Shown here: positions 45,143 to 54,091 of the stretch, one piece after another
How the letters are laid out: each line of letters starts with the position of its first letter
Position numbering within the stretch: position 1 is the stretch's first letter
From: Dysgonomonas sp. PH5-45
GTDB lineage: Bacteria; Bacteroidota; Bacteroidia; Bacteroidales; Dysgonomonadaceae
DNA length: 64,000 nucleotides
Assembly (NCBI RefSeq): GCF_029893235.1
Contig: NZ_JARXWE010000001.1
Location: 1 to 64,000, forward strand
Direction: 5' to 3'
Notes under the pieces: model-generated
The model's database searches: none
Told to the model about the DNA's origin: nothing
What the model saw: only the letters and a program-made list of their open reading frames with translations
Position numbers and translations under genes: made by a program

Positions 45143-46126
45143 ATGAAAACTAATAAACATTTTCTTTTATTACTATTCGTCTTAATTTCGTTTTCGTCCT
45201 TTTCGCAAGCTCAGGAAGAAACAAAACCTGATTATATAACTAGTGGTTATTACCAACTAATATACGAAGCCGATATCGCCCGTCTTGAAGGGAAACCTGA
45301 CCGTGCCTTTGAATTGTACAGCAAAGCTGAAAAGGTAGCACCCCTACTCAATCAAAGGGGATTTAATGAAATGATGTATTATGCTGAAGGGTTGATGAGA
45401 AATAGACAATTTGATAAAGCTATATATTATGCAAAAAAATTTGCTAAAGAGTATGGGGGCTTAGCTACAGAATTTTTTATGTTAAACGAAATTGACAGCC
45501 TGTTATATCAGGAATTATTGTTAGAGTATCCATCGTTTAACGATTCCATATTGTTAGAAATAGGAATGAGTTTCCAAGCATTTTATGACGACCCTGAACG
45601 CAAAGCTTTAGTGCAGGAATTGAAAGAAATGAAAGATAATGATAAACGGGTGCGACTAAAGACTGCTAATCTGACCGATGAAGAGAAGGACGAATGGGAT
45701 AAAGTTGATGAATACAATGCAAAACGCTTTTTAGAGATAATAGAGCAATATGGTTATCCCGACGCACGGATATATGGTGCAAACATGACTGATATTAATT
45801 TTACTATTTCAGCAGGACTCCCTACAATGACAATGCATATTAGTGCGAGAAAGGATATTGAGGATGCGATTTTGCAGAATGTACGGGATGGTAAATGCCC
45901 CCCATCTACATATGGTTCTATAATTGACTACAAAATATTACATGAGCGCAATTATGGTGATCGCAACAAAAAATACATTTACGGCATATATACAGATACG
46001 CCAGAAGACCAAATAGAGGATTATGAATATTTGGATGAACGCCGTGCAAAAATAGGTATGCGTTCTCGTAAATTGGATAAGAGAAATAGTGAGTTGTTTC
46101 ACGAAGATAATCCTGATATGAAATAA
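45143..46126 (+). CDS. Secreted DUF6624-like protein, first of a tandem pair
   Basis: The 327-residue protein has a signal peptide (FLLLLFVLISFSSFSQAQ). An N-terminal TPR-like helical part follows (YQLIYEADIARLEGKPDRAF, YYAEGLMRNRQFDKAIYYA). The C-terminal domain has a spaced pattern I associate with DUF6624: LVQELKEMKDNDKRVR, then VDEYNAKRFLEIIEQYGYPD, MHISARKDIEDAIL, and KKYIYGIYTDT. The function of that domain is unknown. The protein is probably periplasmic. It shares this whole layout with the next gene, 21 bp downstream, so the two arose by tandem duplication and are likely co-transcribed. Confidence 0.75.
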   Translation: MKTNKHFLLLLFVLISFSSFSQAQEETKPDYITSGYYQLIYEADIARLEGKPDRAFELYSKAEKVAPLLNQRGFNEMMYYAEGLMRNRQFDKAIYYAKKFAKEYGGLATEFFMLNEIDSLLYQELLLEYPSFNDSILLEIGMSFQAFYDDPERKALVQELKEMKDNDKRVRLKTANLTDEEKDEWDKVDEYNAKRFLEIIEQYGYPDARIYGANMTDINFTISAGLPTMTMHISARKDIEDAILQNVRDGKCPPSTYGSIIDYKILHERNYGDRNKKYIYGIYTDTPEDQIEDYEYLDERRAKIGMRSRKLDKRNSELFHEDNPDMK

Positions 46127-46147
46127 GCAAATGCGTGAAAACTTAAA

Positions 46148-47068
46148 TTGATAATAACAATGAAAAAAATAATATTTATTTTGCTGTGTATTAATGTTTT
46201 TTTAATACAGAAAGTATTATCTAACGATGGTTACAACTACATTACCAGTGGTTATTACCAGTTAGTAAATGAGGCTTATCTTGCCTATTTGGAAGATAAC
46301 GAGGATTTAGCTTTCCTAAAACTTCAACAAGCCGAGAAGGCTTGCCCCATTGTTGAACAGACGGAATACGGTGAAATGAGTCTTTATGCCAGATTATTGA
46401 TTAAAAACAATGATTATGATAAAGCTGTACATTACATCAATAAACTGGCTACAGACTATGGTAGTATAGCTCTTTTTTTAGCAGAAGAAGATACTACCGA
46501 TTATATTATGAAATTTAAAGAAAGCATAGATCTTCATGGTTTAATAATGGATATATACCCTAAATTTCAGGCATTTTATACCCCAGAACGGAAAGATCTT
46601 ATAAATGAACTCCGGCAAATGCATGAAAATGACCAAAAAATTAGGGAGGATGCCAATAATAAAATTGAGAACCCTACGCTGGATTGGGACGAGGTAAGCC
46701 AACACAATGCCGATAGAATAATAGAGATATTGAAAATTCATGGTTATACAAACTATAGAGTAACAGGAGTAATGAATGGAGATTTGGGTAATTCGTTCTG
46801 GGTTCCAATAATACATGCTTCGGACATAAGGGAAGAAATCGAGCCAATGATATGGCGTTATGTGGAAACAGGAGAATGTACACCATATGTTTGGGCTTTC
46901 ATGCGGGAACGGAAAACAGGAAAATACATCTATGAGGTATTGAACTGTAATAAAGAGAATAAAATTGATATCGAAGAGGTAAACAAGAACAGATTATCTA
47001 TTGGACTCCCTACTTTAGACATGCAAGAGAAAATAAGTTCATTGAAAAAGAAGAGAAACAAAAGATAA
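46148..47068 (+). CDS. Secreted DUF6624-like protein, second of a tandem pair
   Basis: This 306-residue paralogue of the gene upstream opens with a hydrophobic signal (IIFILLCINVFLIQKVLS). It shares YITSGYYQLVNEAYLAYLE, the TPR-like DKAVHYINKLATDYG segment, ELRQMHENDQKIRED, HNADRIIEILKIHGYTNYRV and the IHASDIREEIEPM stretch. The two proteins have diverged a good deal, so the duplication is not recent. The role is unknown; a pair of related exported proteins may bind different partners. The gene converges with a leftward glycosyltransferase. Confidence 0.72.
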   Translation: MIITMKKIIFILLCINVFLIQKVLSNDGYNYITSGYYQLVNEAYLAYLEDNEDLAFLKLQQAEKACPIVEQTEYGEMSLYARLLIKNNDYDKAVHYINKLATDYGSIALFLAEEDTTDYIMKFKESIDLHGLIMDIYPKFQAFYTPERKDLINELRQMHENDQKIREDANNKIENPTLDWDEVSQHNADRIIEILKIHGYTNYRVTGVMNGDLGNSFWVPIIHASDIREEIEPMIWRYVETGECTPYVWAFMRERKTGKYIYEVLNCNKENKIDIEEVNKNRLSIGLPTLDMQEKISSLKKKRNKR

Positions 47069-47076
47069 GTTCTGAA

Positions 47077-47130
47077 TAGTCTTCGCATCTTCAATTCAAG
47101 ATACTTCGTTTTACTCAACATGACGAAGGG
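47077..47130. repeat. Degenerate copy of the TCATCCTGAG-type repeat
   Basis: AGATACTTCGTTTTACTC followed by AACATGACGAAGG resembles one arm of the inner palindrome of the element at 50317-50506 (AGATTCTTCACTTTGTTC). It lies between convergent genes and is probably a decayed repeat of that type. Confidence 0.4.
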
Positions 47131-47133
47131 GGA

Positions 47134-48108
47134 TTACTTTTTCTTTATAAGCCCCATGCGGGCGGCACGCAGGATATTGTTTTTACTGTTGAAAACGAAT
47201 CGGAACAGTTTGTATTTGCCCGAATAAGAAGCTTTGGCAAGAGGATATAGGTTTCTGTCGTTAAGTTTTTGCAGGGTAGACAGAATGAATTTTTTTTCGG
47301 CTTGTGCCTGAATAAGGTTTATTATGATATCAACGGCGAGGAAATTGAGTTTTTTCTCCAAGCTCTGTCTTTGCAGTTGGTTTAAGGCGGTTTCCTTTAA
47401 GAAAAGGATAAGATTGTCGAGAACCGAAAAATAATCGGTAATACGCCTCTCGAAAAGGGCCGCATTGTTGGTTATAGAGCCACTACGCTGATAATAGGCA
47501 TATACGGTGAGGTTTATGAAGGTAACCCGCTGGGCATACGTAAATACTTTGGGCAGGAAAACTTCGTCTTCGTGATATATTCCTTCGGGCATCAGCACAG
47601 GTGTTTCCTGCAAAAGGGTTCGCGCGAATAAGTACCAAACGCCGCCACTCAGGTTATATTTGCACAGGTATTCGGCTCCGGGCATCAACTTATTGTACAT
47701 TTCCGGTTTTCGTTTTTTTTCTGCCATCTGCCTGTTATCGTAAACAAAAGCATAGTCAAAACCTATGATATCGAGCGGATTATTTTCGGCATAGCGAACC
47801 AGTTGGGGTAGAGTACCGGGGAAGAGGTAGTCGTCCGAATCGACAAAGAAGATATAATCGCCCTGTGCCAAACCTATCCCTACGTTGCGGGCTATGCTCA
47901 ACCCTAAGTTTTGTTGGTGTATGGCACGGATGCGGCGATTGCTTTCGGCCAGTCGTTTTATTACGTCTGCCGATTCGTCAGTCGATCCGTCGTTTATGAT
48001 AATAATCTCAAAAACATCTTCATCAATACCTTGACTGAGAATACTGTCAACACACTTTTCCAGATACCGGGCGGTATTATATACGGGTATGACGAAACTG
48101 ATTACCAT
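47134..48108 (-). CDS. Glycosyltransferase family 2
   Basis: This is a 324-residue GT-A transferase with the classic start SFVIPVYNTARYLEKCVDSIL. IIINDGSTDESADVI, the QQNLGLSIARNVGIGLAQG stretch and the metal-binding FFVDSDDYLFPG follow. A helical C-terminal half ends in a basic tail (RMGLIKKK) that may touch the membrane. It adds an unknown sugar to an unknown acceptor. Its start codon overlaps the stop of the Stealth-family gene (shared base 48108), so the two are certainly translated together and should act on one surface glycan. Confidence 0.92.
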   Translation of the reverse strand: MVISFVIPVYNTARYLEKCVDSILSQGIDEDVFEIIIINDGSTDESADVIKRLAESNRRIRAIHQQNLGLSIARNVGIGLAQGDYIFFVDSDDYLFPGTLPQLVRYAENNPLDIIGFDYAFVYDNRQMAEKKRKPEMYNKLMPGAEYLCKYNLSGGVWYLFARTLLQETPVLMPEGIYHEDEVFLPKVFTYAQRVTFINLTVYAYYQRSGSITNNAALFERRITDYFSVLDNLILFLKETALNQLQRQSLEKKLNFLAVDIIINLIQAQAEKKFILSTLQKLNDRNLYPLAKASYSGKYKLFRFVFNSKNNILRAARMGLIKKK

Positions 48109-49106
48109 TAAATTTCGAATGCCGATTTATGAGGAAGTATTTCGTTGAATGCCTCTTGCAGTTTTTGGCTCATGGCCTCAAAGTCGGGTATGTCCAACCC
48201 ATCGTTGAGGCATACTTGTTTGTATTTTTGAGTACGCACGGCGGTGCAAATATCGTCCAATGTTGATGTTTGTATCTCGAAGGTCTGGCCTGTTTTCAGA
48301 ATATTGCGTGGGCAGAATTCGCCTTTTGCTATGTACCAAAACCTAAAAATCCACTGGTTCACATTGGTATGCGAGCGAAACTTAGCCAAACCTGTTGTGT
48401 TCAGTATATCGGGTTCGGCTTGCCATACTTCGGCAAATGTTTCTTTTCTGAAAGGGTGTGCCAGATGCGCATTGAGTAGCCCCGGAAATTTGTTCCACGG
48501 TAACAGCAGTAACGATTTCAGCAGGTATTTTCCGTACCGTAGGTTTATCCATTTGCCGAGGTTCTTTTTTATTGCTGTTTTTTTCGAAAAATTGCGGTTT
48601 ATGACAAGAGTATTGTTGACAAATATTTCGGGATATTCTACCGGAAATATGGGATCTAATATAGCAAAATCGCAGGGTAGGCCATTACGGAAAAAATCGG
48701 TTGGAAGGGTTTTCCGTGTCAGAAACATATCGTCGTTGAAGTATATGAACTGAGAGCTTAATCCCTCTATACGATGAAAATTTGTTTCTATGGCATTTAT
48801 ATTGAAAGTGGGCAGGTATTGAGCGGGAATAAAATCGCTGTGTTTTACCCAGTTCAGTTTAGGATGATTTAGATTGAGCCATTCGGGTAGTTCGCCCGAT
48901 GTAACAAAATGGATTTTCCTTACCCAAGGAGCAAACGTTTCGATACCGCGAAACCAATGCCGGAGAAGATTCCAGTCGCGAAAGCGTATTTCGCGCTTGT
49001 CTCCTTCCTTCGTACTATTGCAGAACTGTTTGTACCGTGCCTGCCATTCGGGGTTGTTTCCGTCTACCCATGTAAGTACTATATCTATATCGTTAGCTTG
49101 GTTCAT
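48108..49106 (-). CDS. Stealth-family sugar-phosphate transferase
   Basis: The 332-residue protein has the Stealth conserved regions in order: CR1 DIDIVLTWVDGNNPEWQ, CR2 RFRDWNLLRHWFRGIE with APWVRKIHFVTSG, CR3 around ETNFHRIEGLSSQFIYFNDD, and a CR4-like WIFRFWYIAKGE. Family members transfer hexose-1-phosphate units to build phosphodiester-linked capsules, and are related to eukaryotic GlcNAc-1-phosphotransferase. It overlaps the GT2 gene by one base. With the divergent GT4-like gene at 49216 this forms a small surface-glycan locus, though no polymerase or flippase is in view. Confidence 0.92.
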   Translation of the reverse strand: MNQANDIDIVLTWVDGNNPEWQARYKQFCNSTKEGDKREIRFRDWNLLRHWFRGIETFAPWVRKIHFVTSGELPEWLNLNHPKLNWVKHSDFIPAQYLPTFNINAIETNFHRIEGLSSQFIYFNDDMFLTRKTLPTDFFRNGLPCDFAILDPIFPVEYPEIFVNNTLVINRNFSKKTAIKKNLGKWINLRYGKYLLKSLLLLPWNKFPGLLNAHLAHPFRKETFAEVWQAEPDILNTTGLAKFRSHTNVNQWIFRFWYIAKGEFCPRNILKTGQTFEIQTSTLDDICTAVRTQKYKQVCLNDGLDIPDFEAMSQKLQEAFNEILPHKSAFEI

Positions 49107-49215
49107 TCTTACTTTTTAGGGGAATTAAGATTATGTAAAAATATAGATTATTTTAGATATTTCATATACCTTTGCTACAAATACGAGGTTAATCCTAATT
49201 TTGCGATATACTTGA

Positions 49216-50313
49216 ATGAAAATTCTCTTACTGGGCGAATATAGCAATCTGCATTGGACACTGGCGCAAGGCTTGCGAAGCTTGGGGCACGAGGTAACGG
49301 TTGTCTCATCGGGCGATGGTTATAAAGGCTATCGGAACGATATACAGCTGAAGCGGAAGGGCTATGGTAAGGTAGATACACTGAGGTATGTGGCAAAATT
49401 GTTGAGGGTGTTACCTTCGTTCAGAGGGTATGATGTTGTGCAGCTCATAAATCCTTCTTTCCTGAATCTGCGCATCGAAAGGGAACTGAAAGCGTTTCAT
49501 TTTCTGAAACGGAACAACGGAAAAATTTTTCTGGGTGCTTTTGGCGATGATCATTATTGGGTGAAAGCCTGTGCCGAAAAAAAGCTGTTCAGATATTCGG
49601 AGTTTGATATTCCCGGAAGAACCGATTATATAGCTTCTTCAAAAAAACTGATGCGCGAGTGGATAGGCACCGAAAAGGAACGTGTAAACAGACAGATAGC
49701 CGAACAGGTAGATGGCATAATAGCCTGTCTGTACGAGTATTATGAGTCGTACAAGCAGGATTTTGAAGACAAACTCGTTTACATTCCGGCTCCAATAAAT
49801 ACACACGAGATCAGTTATACACAACGTGGTATTGACAAGACGAACACTAATTTTTTTATAGGCATACAAAAGCATCGCACCGAATGTAAAGGAGCTGATG
49901 TGCTGTTGAGGGTTTTAGAACAGGTACACGAAAAATATCCGCAAAACAGCTCCCTACTGAAAGCCGAGTCTGTTCCCTATACCCGCTATATGCAGATGAT
50001 GACAAACTCGGACGTATTGCTCGACCAGCTTTATTCTTATACTCCCGGCATGAATGCCTTGGGTGCGATGGCAAAAGGCTTGGTTGTTGTTGGCGGTGGC
50101 GAACCCGAAACGTATGAAATATTGGGCGAAACAGAGAATAAACCAATCGTAAACGTTTTGCCCGACGAGCAGGATATTTTCCGTAAACTCGAAAATCTGA
50201 TAGCCGATAATGAGCAGATAGCCGATCTTTCGCGCCGCAGCCGGATGTTTATAGAAAAGCATCACGATTACGTGAAAGTGGCCCGGCAGTATCTCGATTT
50301 TTGGACTAAATAA
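49216..50313 (+). CDS. Glycosyltransferase, GT4-like
   Basis: This is a 365-residue GT-B fold transferase. The N-terminal Rossmann domain starts KILLLGEYSNLHWTLAQGLRSL with GHEVTVVSSGDGY. The C-terminal domain has the donor-binding segment TNSDVLLDQLYSYTPGMNALGAMAKG and GGGEPETYEILGE, which hold the usual E(x7)E-like region. The sugar and acceptor are unknown. It is divergent from the Stealth gene, 109 bp away, and probably belongs with that glycan locus. The MITE-like element lies 4 bp past its stop codon. Confidence 0.85.
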   Translation: MKILLLGEYSNLHWTLAQGLRSLGHEVTVVSSGDGYKGYRNDIQLKRKGYGKVDTLRYVAKLLRVLPSFRGYDVVQLINPSFLNLRIERELKAFHFLKRNNGKIFLGAFGDDHYWVKACAEKKLFRYSEFDIPGRTDYIASSKKLMREWIGTEKERVNRQIAEQVDGIIACLYEYYESYKQDFEDKLVYIPAPINTHEISYTQRGIDKTNTNFFIGIQKHRTECKGADVLLRVLEQVHEKYPQNSSLLKAESVPYTRYMQMMTNSDVLLDQLYSYTPGMNALGAMAKGLVVVGGGEPETYEILGETENKPIVNVLPDEQDIFRKLENLIADNEQIADLSRRSRMFIEKHHDYVKVARQYLDFWTK

Positions 50314-50316
50314 TAT

Positions 50317-50506
50317 CCGTAGTGCATTTAGAAAATAAAAGCTAATTATTTGAGAAATAACATATATTCATTTCAGATTGTCATCCTGAGTGTAACGAAG
50401 GATCTTTAATAAAAAACACAGAGATTCTTCACTTTGTTCAGAAGGACAGATACTATAAGATATTTATAATAAGCTGTTTGTCATAAGTTCTCTAAATGCA
50501 CTACGG
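50317..50506. mobile_element. MITE-like palindromic element with 16-bp terminal inverted repeats
   Basis: The element is 190 bp long. Its ends are perfect inverted repeats, CCGTAGTGCATTTAGA at 50317-50332 and TCTAAATGCACTACGG at 50491-50506. Inside is a second imperfect palindrome: TGTCATCCTGAGTG ... GAAGGATCT against AGATTCTTCAC ... AGAAGGACA. It encodes no protein. This is the form of a non-autonomous miniature transposable element. TAAATAA occurs near both outer edges but is not placed symmetrically, so I do not claim a target duplication. Confidence 0.75.
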
Positions 50507-50538
50507 GTTAAATAAAAGATTAAAATACGTTTATTTTA

Positions 50539-50569
50539 TTGTATAAGGCATAGTTAATGCCTATTTTTG
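50539..50569 (+). promoter_or_regulatory. Promoter of the C1B aminopeptidase gene
   Basis: TTG at 50539-50541, a 20-bp spacer and TATTTTTG at 50562-50569 fit the Bacteroidota promoter exactly, 31 bp before the start. Confidence 0.6.
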
Positions 50570-50599
50570 TTGATAAAATTAATCATAATCAAATAAGTA

Positions 50600-51811
50600 A
50601 TGAGAAAACTGTTTACATTATCCGTGTCTATACTCTTGGCAGCATCTTCATGGGCACAAACAACAGGAAGCGATAGTAAAACAACTGATGGCTATCAATT
50701 TAAAGTAGTAAAAGAAAACCCCATAACGTCTATAAAAAATCAGGCGAGTAGCGGAACTTGCTGGAGTTTTTCGGGAATTGCGTTTATTGAGTCGGAGCTT
50801 ATCCGTATGGGTAAAGGTCATCACGATCTTGCCGACATGTATGTGGTGCGCCGCAACTATGAAGATAAAGCTCAGAAATATGTACGCTTGCATGGTCGTT
50901 TGAACTTTGCCGAGGGAGGCGCTTTTTGCGATGTAGTGAATACCATCAACGAATATGGAGTAGTGCCCGAAGCCGAAATGCGTGGCATTAACTATAATGC
51001 GGGCGACACTCTGCACCGCCATGCGGAAATGAGTTCGGCTTTGAGTGGATATCTGAAAGCCATTATCCAAAATCCTAACAGGAAACTGTCGGCTGCATGG
51101 TTCGAAGGTTTTAAAGGCATCCTTGATGCTTATATGGGCAAAAAACCCGAATCGTTCCAGTATAATGGGGCTACATATACTCCTCAAAGTTTTGCAAAAA
51201 GTTTAGGATTGAATTCCGACAATTACATATCGTTAACCTCTTTTACGCATCATCCGTTTTATACTGCTTTCCCAATCGAGGTTGAAGACAACTGGCGTTG
51301 GGCAAATTCGTACAATCTGCCTTTGGACGAAATGATGCAAACGATGGACTATGCCATCGAAAACGGCTATACGATAGCTTGGGCTTCGGATGTGAGCGAA
51401 AAAGGATTCAGCCGTAATGGTATCGGTGTTATTCCTGACGAAGGTTCGTCCGATTTTGTAGGCTCTGACCAAGCACGTTGGTTGGGTCTGTCGGCCGGTG
51501 CGAAGAACGATTCTATCAGACGTAAAATTGAAGAAGGCCCTGTGAAGGAACTCACCATCACACAAGAAATGCGTCAGCAGGCATACGATAATTACGAAAC
51601 AACCGACGATCATGGCATGCAGATTTTTGGTATAGCCAAAGACGTAAACGGAACAAAATACTATATGGTGAAAAACTCATGGGGACTTACCGGAAAGTAT
51701 AAAGGTATCTGGTATGTTTCGGAGGCGTTTGTGCGATACAAAACAATGAACTTTATTATCCATAAAGACGCTTTGCCAAAAGATATTGCAAAGAAATTGA
51801 ATTTGAAATAG
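50600..51811 (+). CDS. Exported C1B cysteine peptidase (bleomycin hydrolase/PepC-like aminopeptidase)
   Basis: The 403-residue precursor has a signal peptide (KLFTLSVSILLAASSWAQ), so unlike most bleomycin hydrolases it is exported. The papain-like triad is visible: Cys54 in QASSGTCWSFSG, His in TTDDHGMQIFG, and Asn in YMVKNSWGLTGKYKG. PepC-type members trim peptides from the N-terminus. The likely job is peptide use in the periplasm. It is a single gene with its own promoter and terminator, just after the MITE-like element. Confidence 0.92.
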   Translation: MRKLFTLSVSILLAASSWAQTTGSDSKTTDGYQFKVVKENPITSIKNQASSGTCWSFSGIAFIESELIRMGKGHHDLADMYVVRRNYEDKAQKYVRLHGRLNFAEGGAFCDVVNTINEYGVVPEAEMRGINYNAGDTLHRHAEMSSALSGYLKAIIQNPNRKLSAAWFEGFKGILDAYMGKKPESFQYNGATYTPQSFAKSLGLNSDNYISLTSFTHHPFYTAFPIEVEDNWRWANSYNLPLDEMMQTMDYAIENGYTIAWASDVSEKGFSRNGIGVIPDEGSSDFVGSDQARWLGLSAGAKNDSIRRKIEEGPVKELTITQEMRQQAYDNYETTDDHGMQIFGIAKDVNGTKYYMVKNSWGLTGKYKGIWYVSEAFVRYKTMNFIIHKDALPKDIAKKLNLK

Positions 51812-51835
51812 ACATGCCTTTAGCATAAATCTAAT

Positions 51836-51866
51836 AAGGAGCCTTTTTTCGGAGGCTCCTTTTTTA
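51836..51866 (+). terminator. Intrinsic terminator after the C1B peptidase gene
   Basis: AGGAGCC (51837-51843) pairs with GGCTCCT (51854-51860), then TTTTT. It is a strong plus-strand terminator. Confidence 0.88.
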
Positions 51867-51923
51867 TATCTGTGTATGAGTGAATAGTTTATAAATGAGT
51901 GTGTGTGTAAAAGAGAATATTTG

Positions 51924-51931
51924 TACCTTTG
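51924..51931 (+). promoter_or_regulatory. Candidate -7 element for ahcY
   Basis: TACCTTTG fits TAnnTTTG, 52 bp before the chosen ahcY start, and supports the downstream start codon. Confidence 0.5.
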
Positions 51932-51983
51932 CGGCACTGAAATTTTAAAATCTTATATAACAAATAAATACAAAAAAAAGATT

Positions 51984-53402
51984 ATGGCAAAAGAACTATT
52001 ACCAGACCTTCCGTATCTGGTGGCCGACATCAACCTTGCGGATTTTGGACGTAAGGAGTTAGACATAGCAGAACACGAAATGCCCGGACTGATGGCATTG
52101 CGTAAAAAATATGGAGCTTCGAAACCGCTGAAAGGTGCTCGTATTATGGGCTCGCTGCATATGACGGTACAAACTGCGGTTCTGATTGAAACCCTGAAAG
52201 AACTGGGCGCGGATATCCGTTGGGCGAGTTGTAATATTTTTTCTACACAAGATCATGCGGCGGCGGCTATCGCAGCGGCAGGCATCCCTGTGTTTGCATG
52301 GAAAGGTGAGACGCTTGAAGAATACTGGTGGTGTACCGAACAGGCTTTGCGTTTTCCGGGAGGAAAAGGCCCGCACCTCATTGTTGACGACGGAGGCGAT
52401 GCAACCTTGCTTATACATACGGGGTATAAAGCCGAAGACGATGCCGAAATCCTTAACCGCAAAGCATCGAGCCACGAAGAACAAGTGATTCTTGATACCT
52501 TGAAGCGTATCTTGGCCGAAGACAATCAACGCTGGCATCGCACTGTTGCCGAATGGAAAGGCGTATCGGAAGAGACTACAACAGGTGTTCACCGCTTGTA
52601 TCAGATGATGGAACGTGGCGAACTGTTGATCCCTGCTATTAATGTAAACGATTCGGTTACAAAATCGAAATTCGATAACCTTTACGGATGCCGTGAGTCG
52701 CTTGCCGATGGTATTAAACGTGCTACCGATGTAATGATTGCCGGAAAAGTGGCTGTTGTGGCCGGATATGGCGACGTGGGTAAGGGCTGTGCGCATTCTT
52801 TGCGTTCTTACGGTGCGCGTGTTATTGTTACCGAAATAGACCCTATCTGCGCTCTGCAAGCAGCTATGGAAGGCTTTGAGGTAACAACTATGGAAGACGC
52901 GCTCAAAGAAGGCAATCTTTTTGTTACAACAACCGGAAACCGCGATATTATCACTATCGACCACATGAAGTTGATGAAAGATCAGGCTATTGTTTGTAAC
53001 ATAGGTCACTTCGATAACGAAATACAAGTAGATAAGCTTGTTAACTTCCCCGGAGTTAAACACATCAACATAAAACCTCAGGTAGATAAATATACTTTCC
53101 CTACCGGAAATTCTATTTTCTTGCTTGCTGACGGACGTTTGGTGAACTTGGGCTGTGCAACAGGCCATCCATCGTTTGTGATGAGTAATTCGTTCACAAA
53201 CCAGACATTGGCTCAGATAGAATTGTGGCAAAAGGATTACGAAGTAAACGTTTATCGCTTGCCTAAACATTTGGACGAAGAGGTTGCCCGCTTGCACCTT
53301 GACCAGATTGGGGTTAAACTTACCAAACTCTCTCAAGACCAAGCCGATTATATAGGTGTACCTGTTGAAGGTCCTTATAAACCAGATCATTACAGATATT
53401 AA
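51984..53402 (+). CDS. ahcY: Adenosylhomocysteinase
   Basis: AhcY hydrolyses S-adenosylhomocysteine to adenosine and homocysteine, which relieves inhibition of methyltransferases. The protein has 472 residues from the ATG at 51984; the frame opens 27 codons earlier, but that stretch spans the promoter. Substrate residues appear in [31 protein letters not shown] and [15 protein letters not shown]. The NAD-binding loop is [16 protein letters not shown]. The insert around residues 150-190 marks the long bacterial class. The C-terminal [12 protein letters not shown] carries the conserved Lys and Tyr that reach the partner subunit's NAD. Confidence 0.97.
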   Translation: MAKELLPDLPYLVADINLADFGRKELDIAEHEMPGLMALRKKYGASKPLKGARIMGSLHMTVQTAVLIETLKELGADIRWASCNIFSTQDHAAAAIAAAGIPVFAWKGETLEEYWWCTEQALRFPGGKGPHLIVDDGGDATLLIHTGYKAEDDAEILNRKASSHEEQVILDTLKRILAEDNQRWHRTVAEWKGVSEETTTGVHRLYQMMERGELLIPAINVNDSVTKSKFDNLYGCRESLADGIKRATDVMIAGKVAVVAGYGDVGKGCAHSLRSYGARVIVTEIDPICALQAAMEGFEVTTMEDALKEGNLFVTTTGNRDIITIDHMKLMKDQAIVCNIGHFDNEIQVDKLVNFPGVKHINIKPQVDKYTFPTGNSIFLLADGRLVNLGCATGHPSFVMSNSFTNQTLAQIELWQKDYEVNVYRLPKHLDEEVARLHLDQIGVKLTKLSQDQADYIGVPVEGPYKPDHYRY

Positions 53403-53423
53403 GATAATATTTTATAGAATAGC

Positions 53424-53463
53424 AAGGGCTTTGCGATTAATTTATCGCGAAGCCCTTCTTTGT
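53424..53463 (+). terminator. Intrinsic terminator after ahcY
   Basis: AAGGGCT...GCGAT pairs with ATCGC...AGCCCTT, followed by CTTTGTT. The stem is long with a small internal bulge; the T-tract is modest. Confidence 0.75.
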
Positions 53464-53478
53464 TATATTATAAAACAC

Positions 53479-53486
53479 TAATTTTG
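53479..53486 (+). promoter_or_regulatory. Candidate -7 element for the nitroreductase gene
   Basis: TAATTTTG fits TAnnTTTG, 24 bp before the start. TTTG at 53459-53462 is 16 bp away, a little short for a -33 box. Confidence 0.45.
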
Positions 53487-53510
53487 TGTATCATATAAAA
53501 AATTATCACG

Positions 53511-54059
53511 ATGGATTTTTTAGACCTTGTTAAGGAAAGGCAAAGCACCCGTAAGTTCGACACCAACCGCTTGGTCGAAAAAGAGAAGATAGAGCGCATT
53601 ATAGAAGCGGCTCGTTTGTCGCCATCGGCATGTAATGCACAGCCTTGGCATTTTATTGTTGTTGACCAACCCGAACTAAAGGATAAAGTGGGCGATGCTG
53701 CCTCGGCAAAGTTGCTGGGGATGAATCATTTTACTAAACAGGCTCCTGTACATATCGTTGTTGTTGAAGAAAAGGTGAATATCACATCGGGTATTGGCGG
53801 AATGGTGAAAGACAAGCATTTTGCTTTTGTGGATCTTGGCATCGCTGCGGCTCATATTACCTTGGCTGCTCAGGCTGAAGGGTTGGGAAGTTGCATCTTG
53901 GGGTGGTTTAATGAGTCGAAGATGAAGAAACTGCTCAATATACCCGATTCACGCAGGGTGATTCTGGATATCATTATCGGTTATTCGGCTCAGGAACTGA
54001 GAGAAAAGAAGCGTAAACCTGTCTCCGAAACGGTTTCGTACAATTCATATAAAAGCTAA
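53511..54059 (+). CDS. Nitroreductase-family FMN oxidoreductase
   Basis: This is a 182-residue flavin enzyme. FMN-phosphate binding is by the N-terminal RQSTRKF pattern (VKERQSTRKFDTNRL). The dimer and flavin segments are RLSPSACNAQPWHFIVV and the C-terminal GLGSCILGWFNESKMKKLL, then DIIIGYSA. Members reduce nitro groups, quinones or enones with NAD(P)H. The cellular substrate is unknown. It leads a run with the phosphatase gene, separated by 32 bp from the preferred start of that gene, and the EamA transporter gene. Confidence 0.93.
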   Translation: MDFLDLVKERQSTRKFDTNRLVEKEKIERIIEAARLSPSACNAQPWHFIVVDQPELKDKVGDAASAKLLGMNHFTKQAPVHIVVVEEKVNITSGIGGMVKDKHFAFVDLGIAAAHITLAAQAEGLGSCILGWFNESKMKKLLNIPDSRRVILDIIIGYSAQELREKKRKPVSETVSYNSYKS

Positions 54060-54091
54060 TTGTGAGTGAATCAATAAATCAGATTACGTTA

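Noticed and set aside
52059..53390. 443-codon minus-strand frame opposite ahcY
   Set aside because: The sense strand is a complete adenosylhomocysteinase with all motifs. The antisense frame is rich in Cys, His and Phe runs typical of reverse-complement artefacts.
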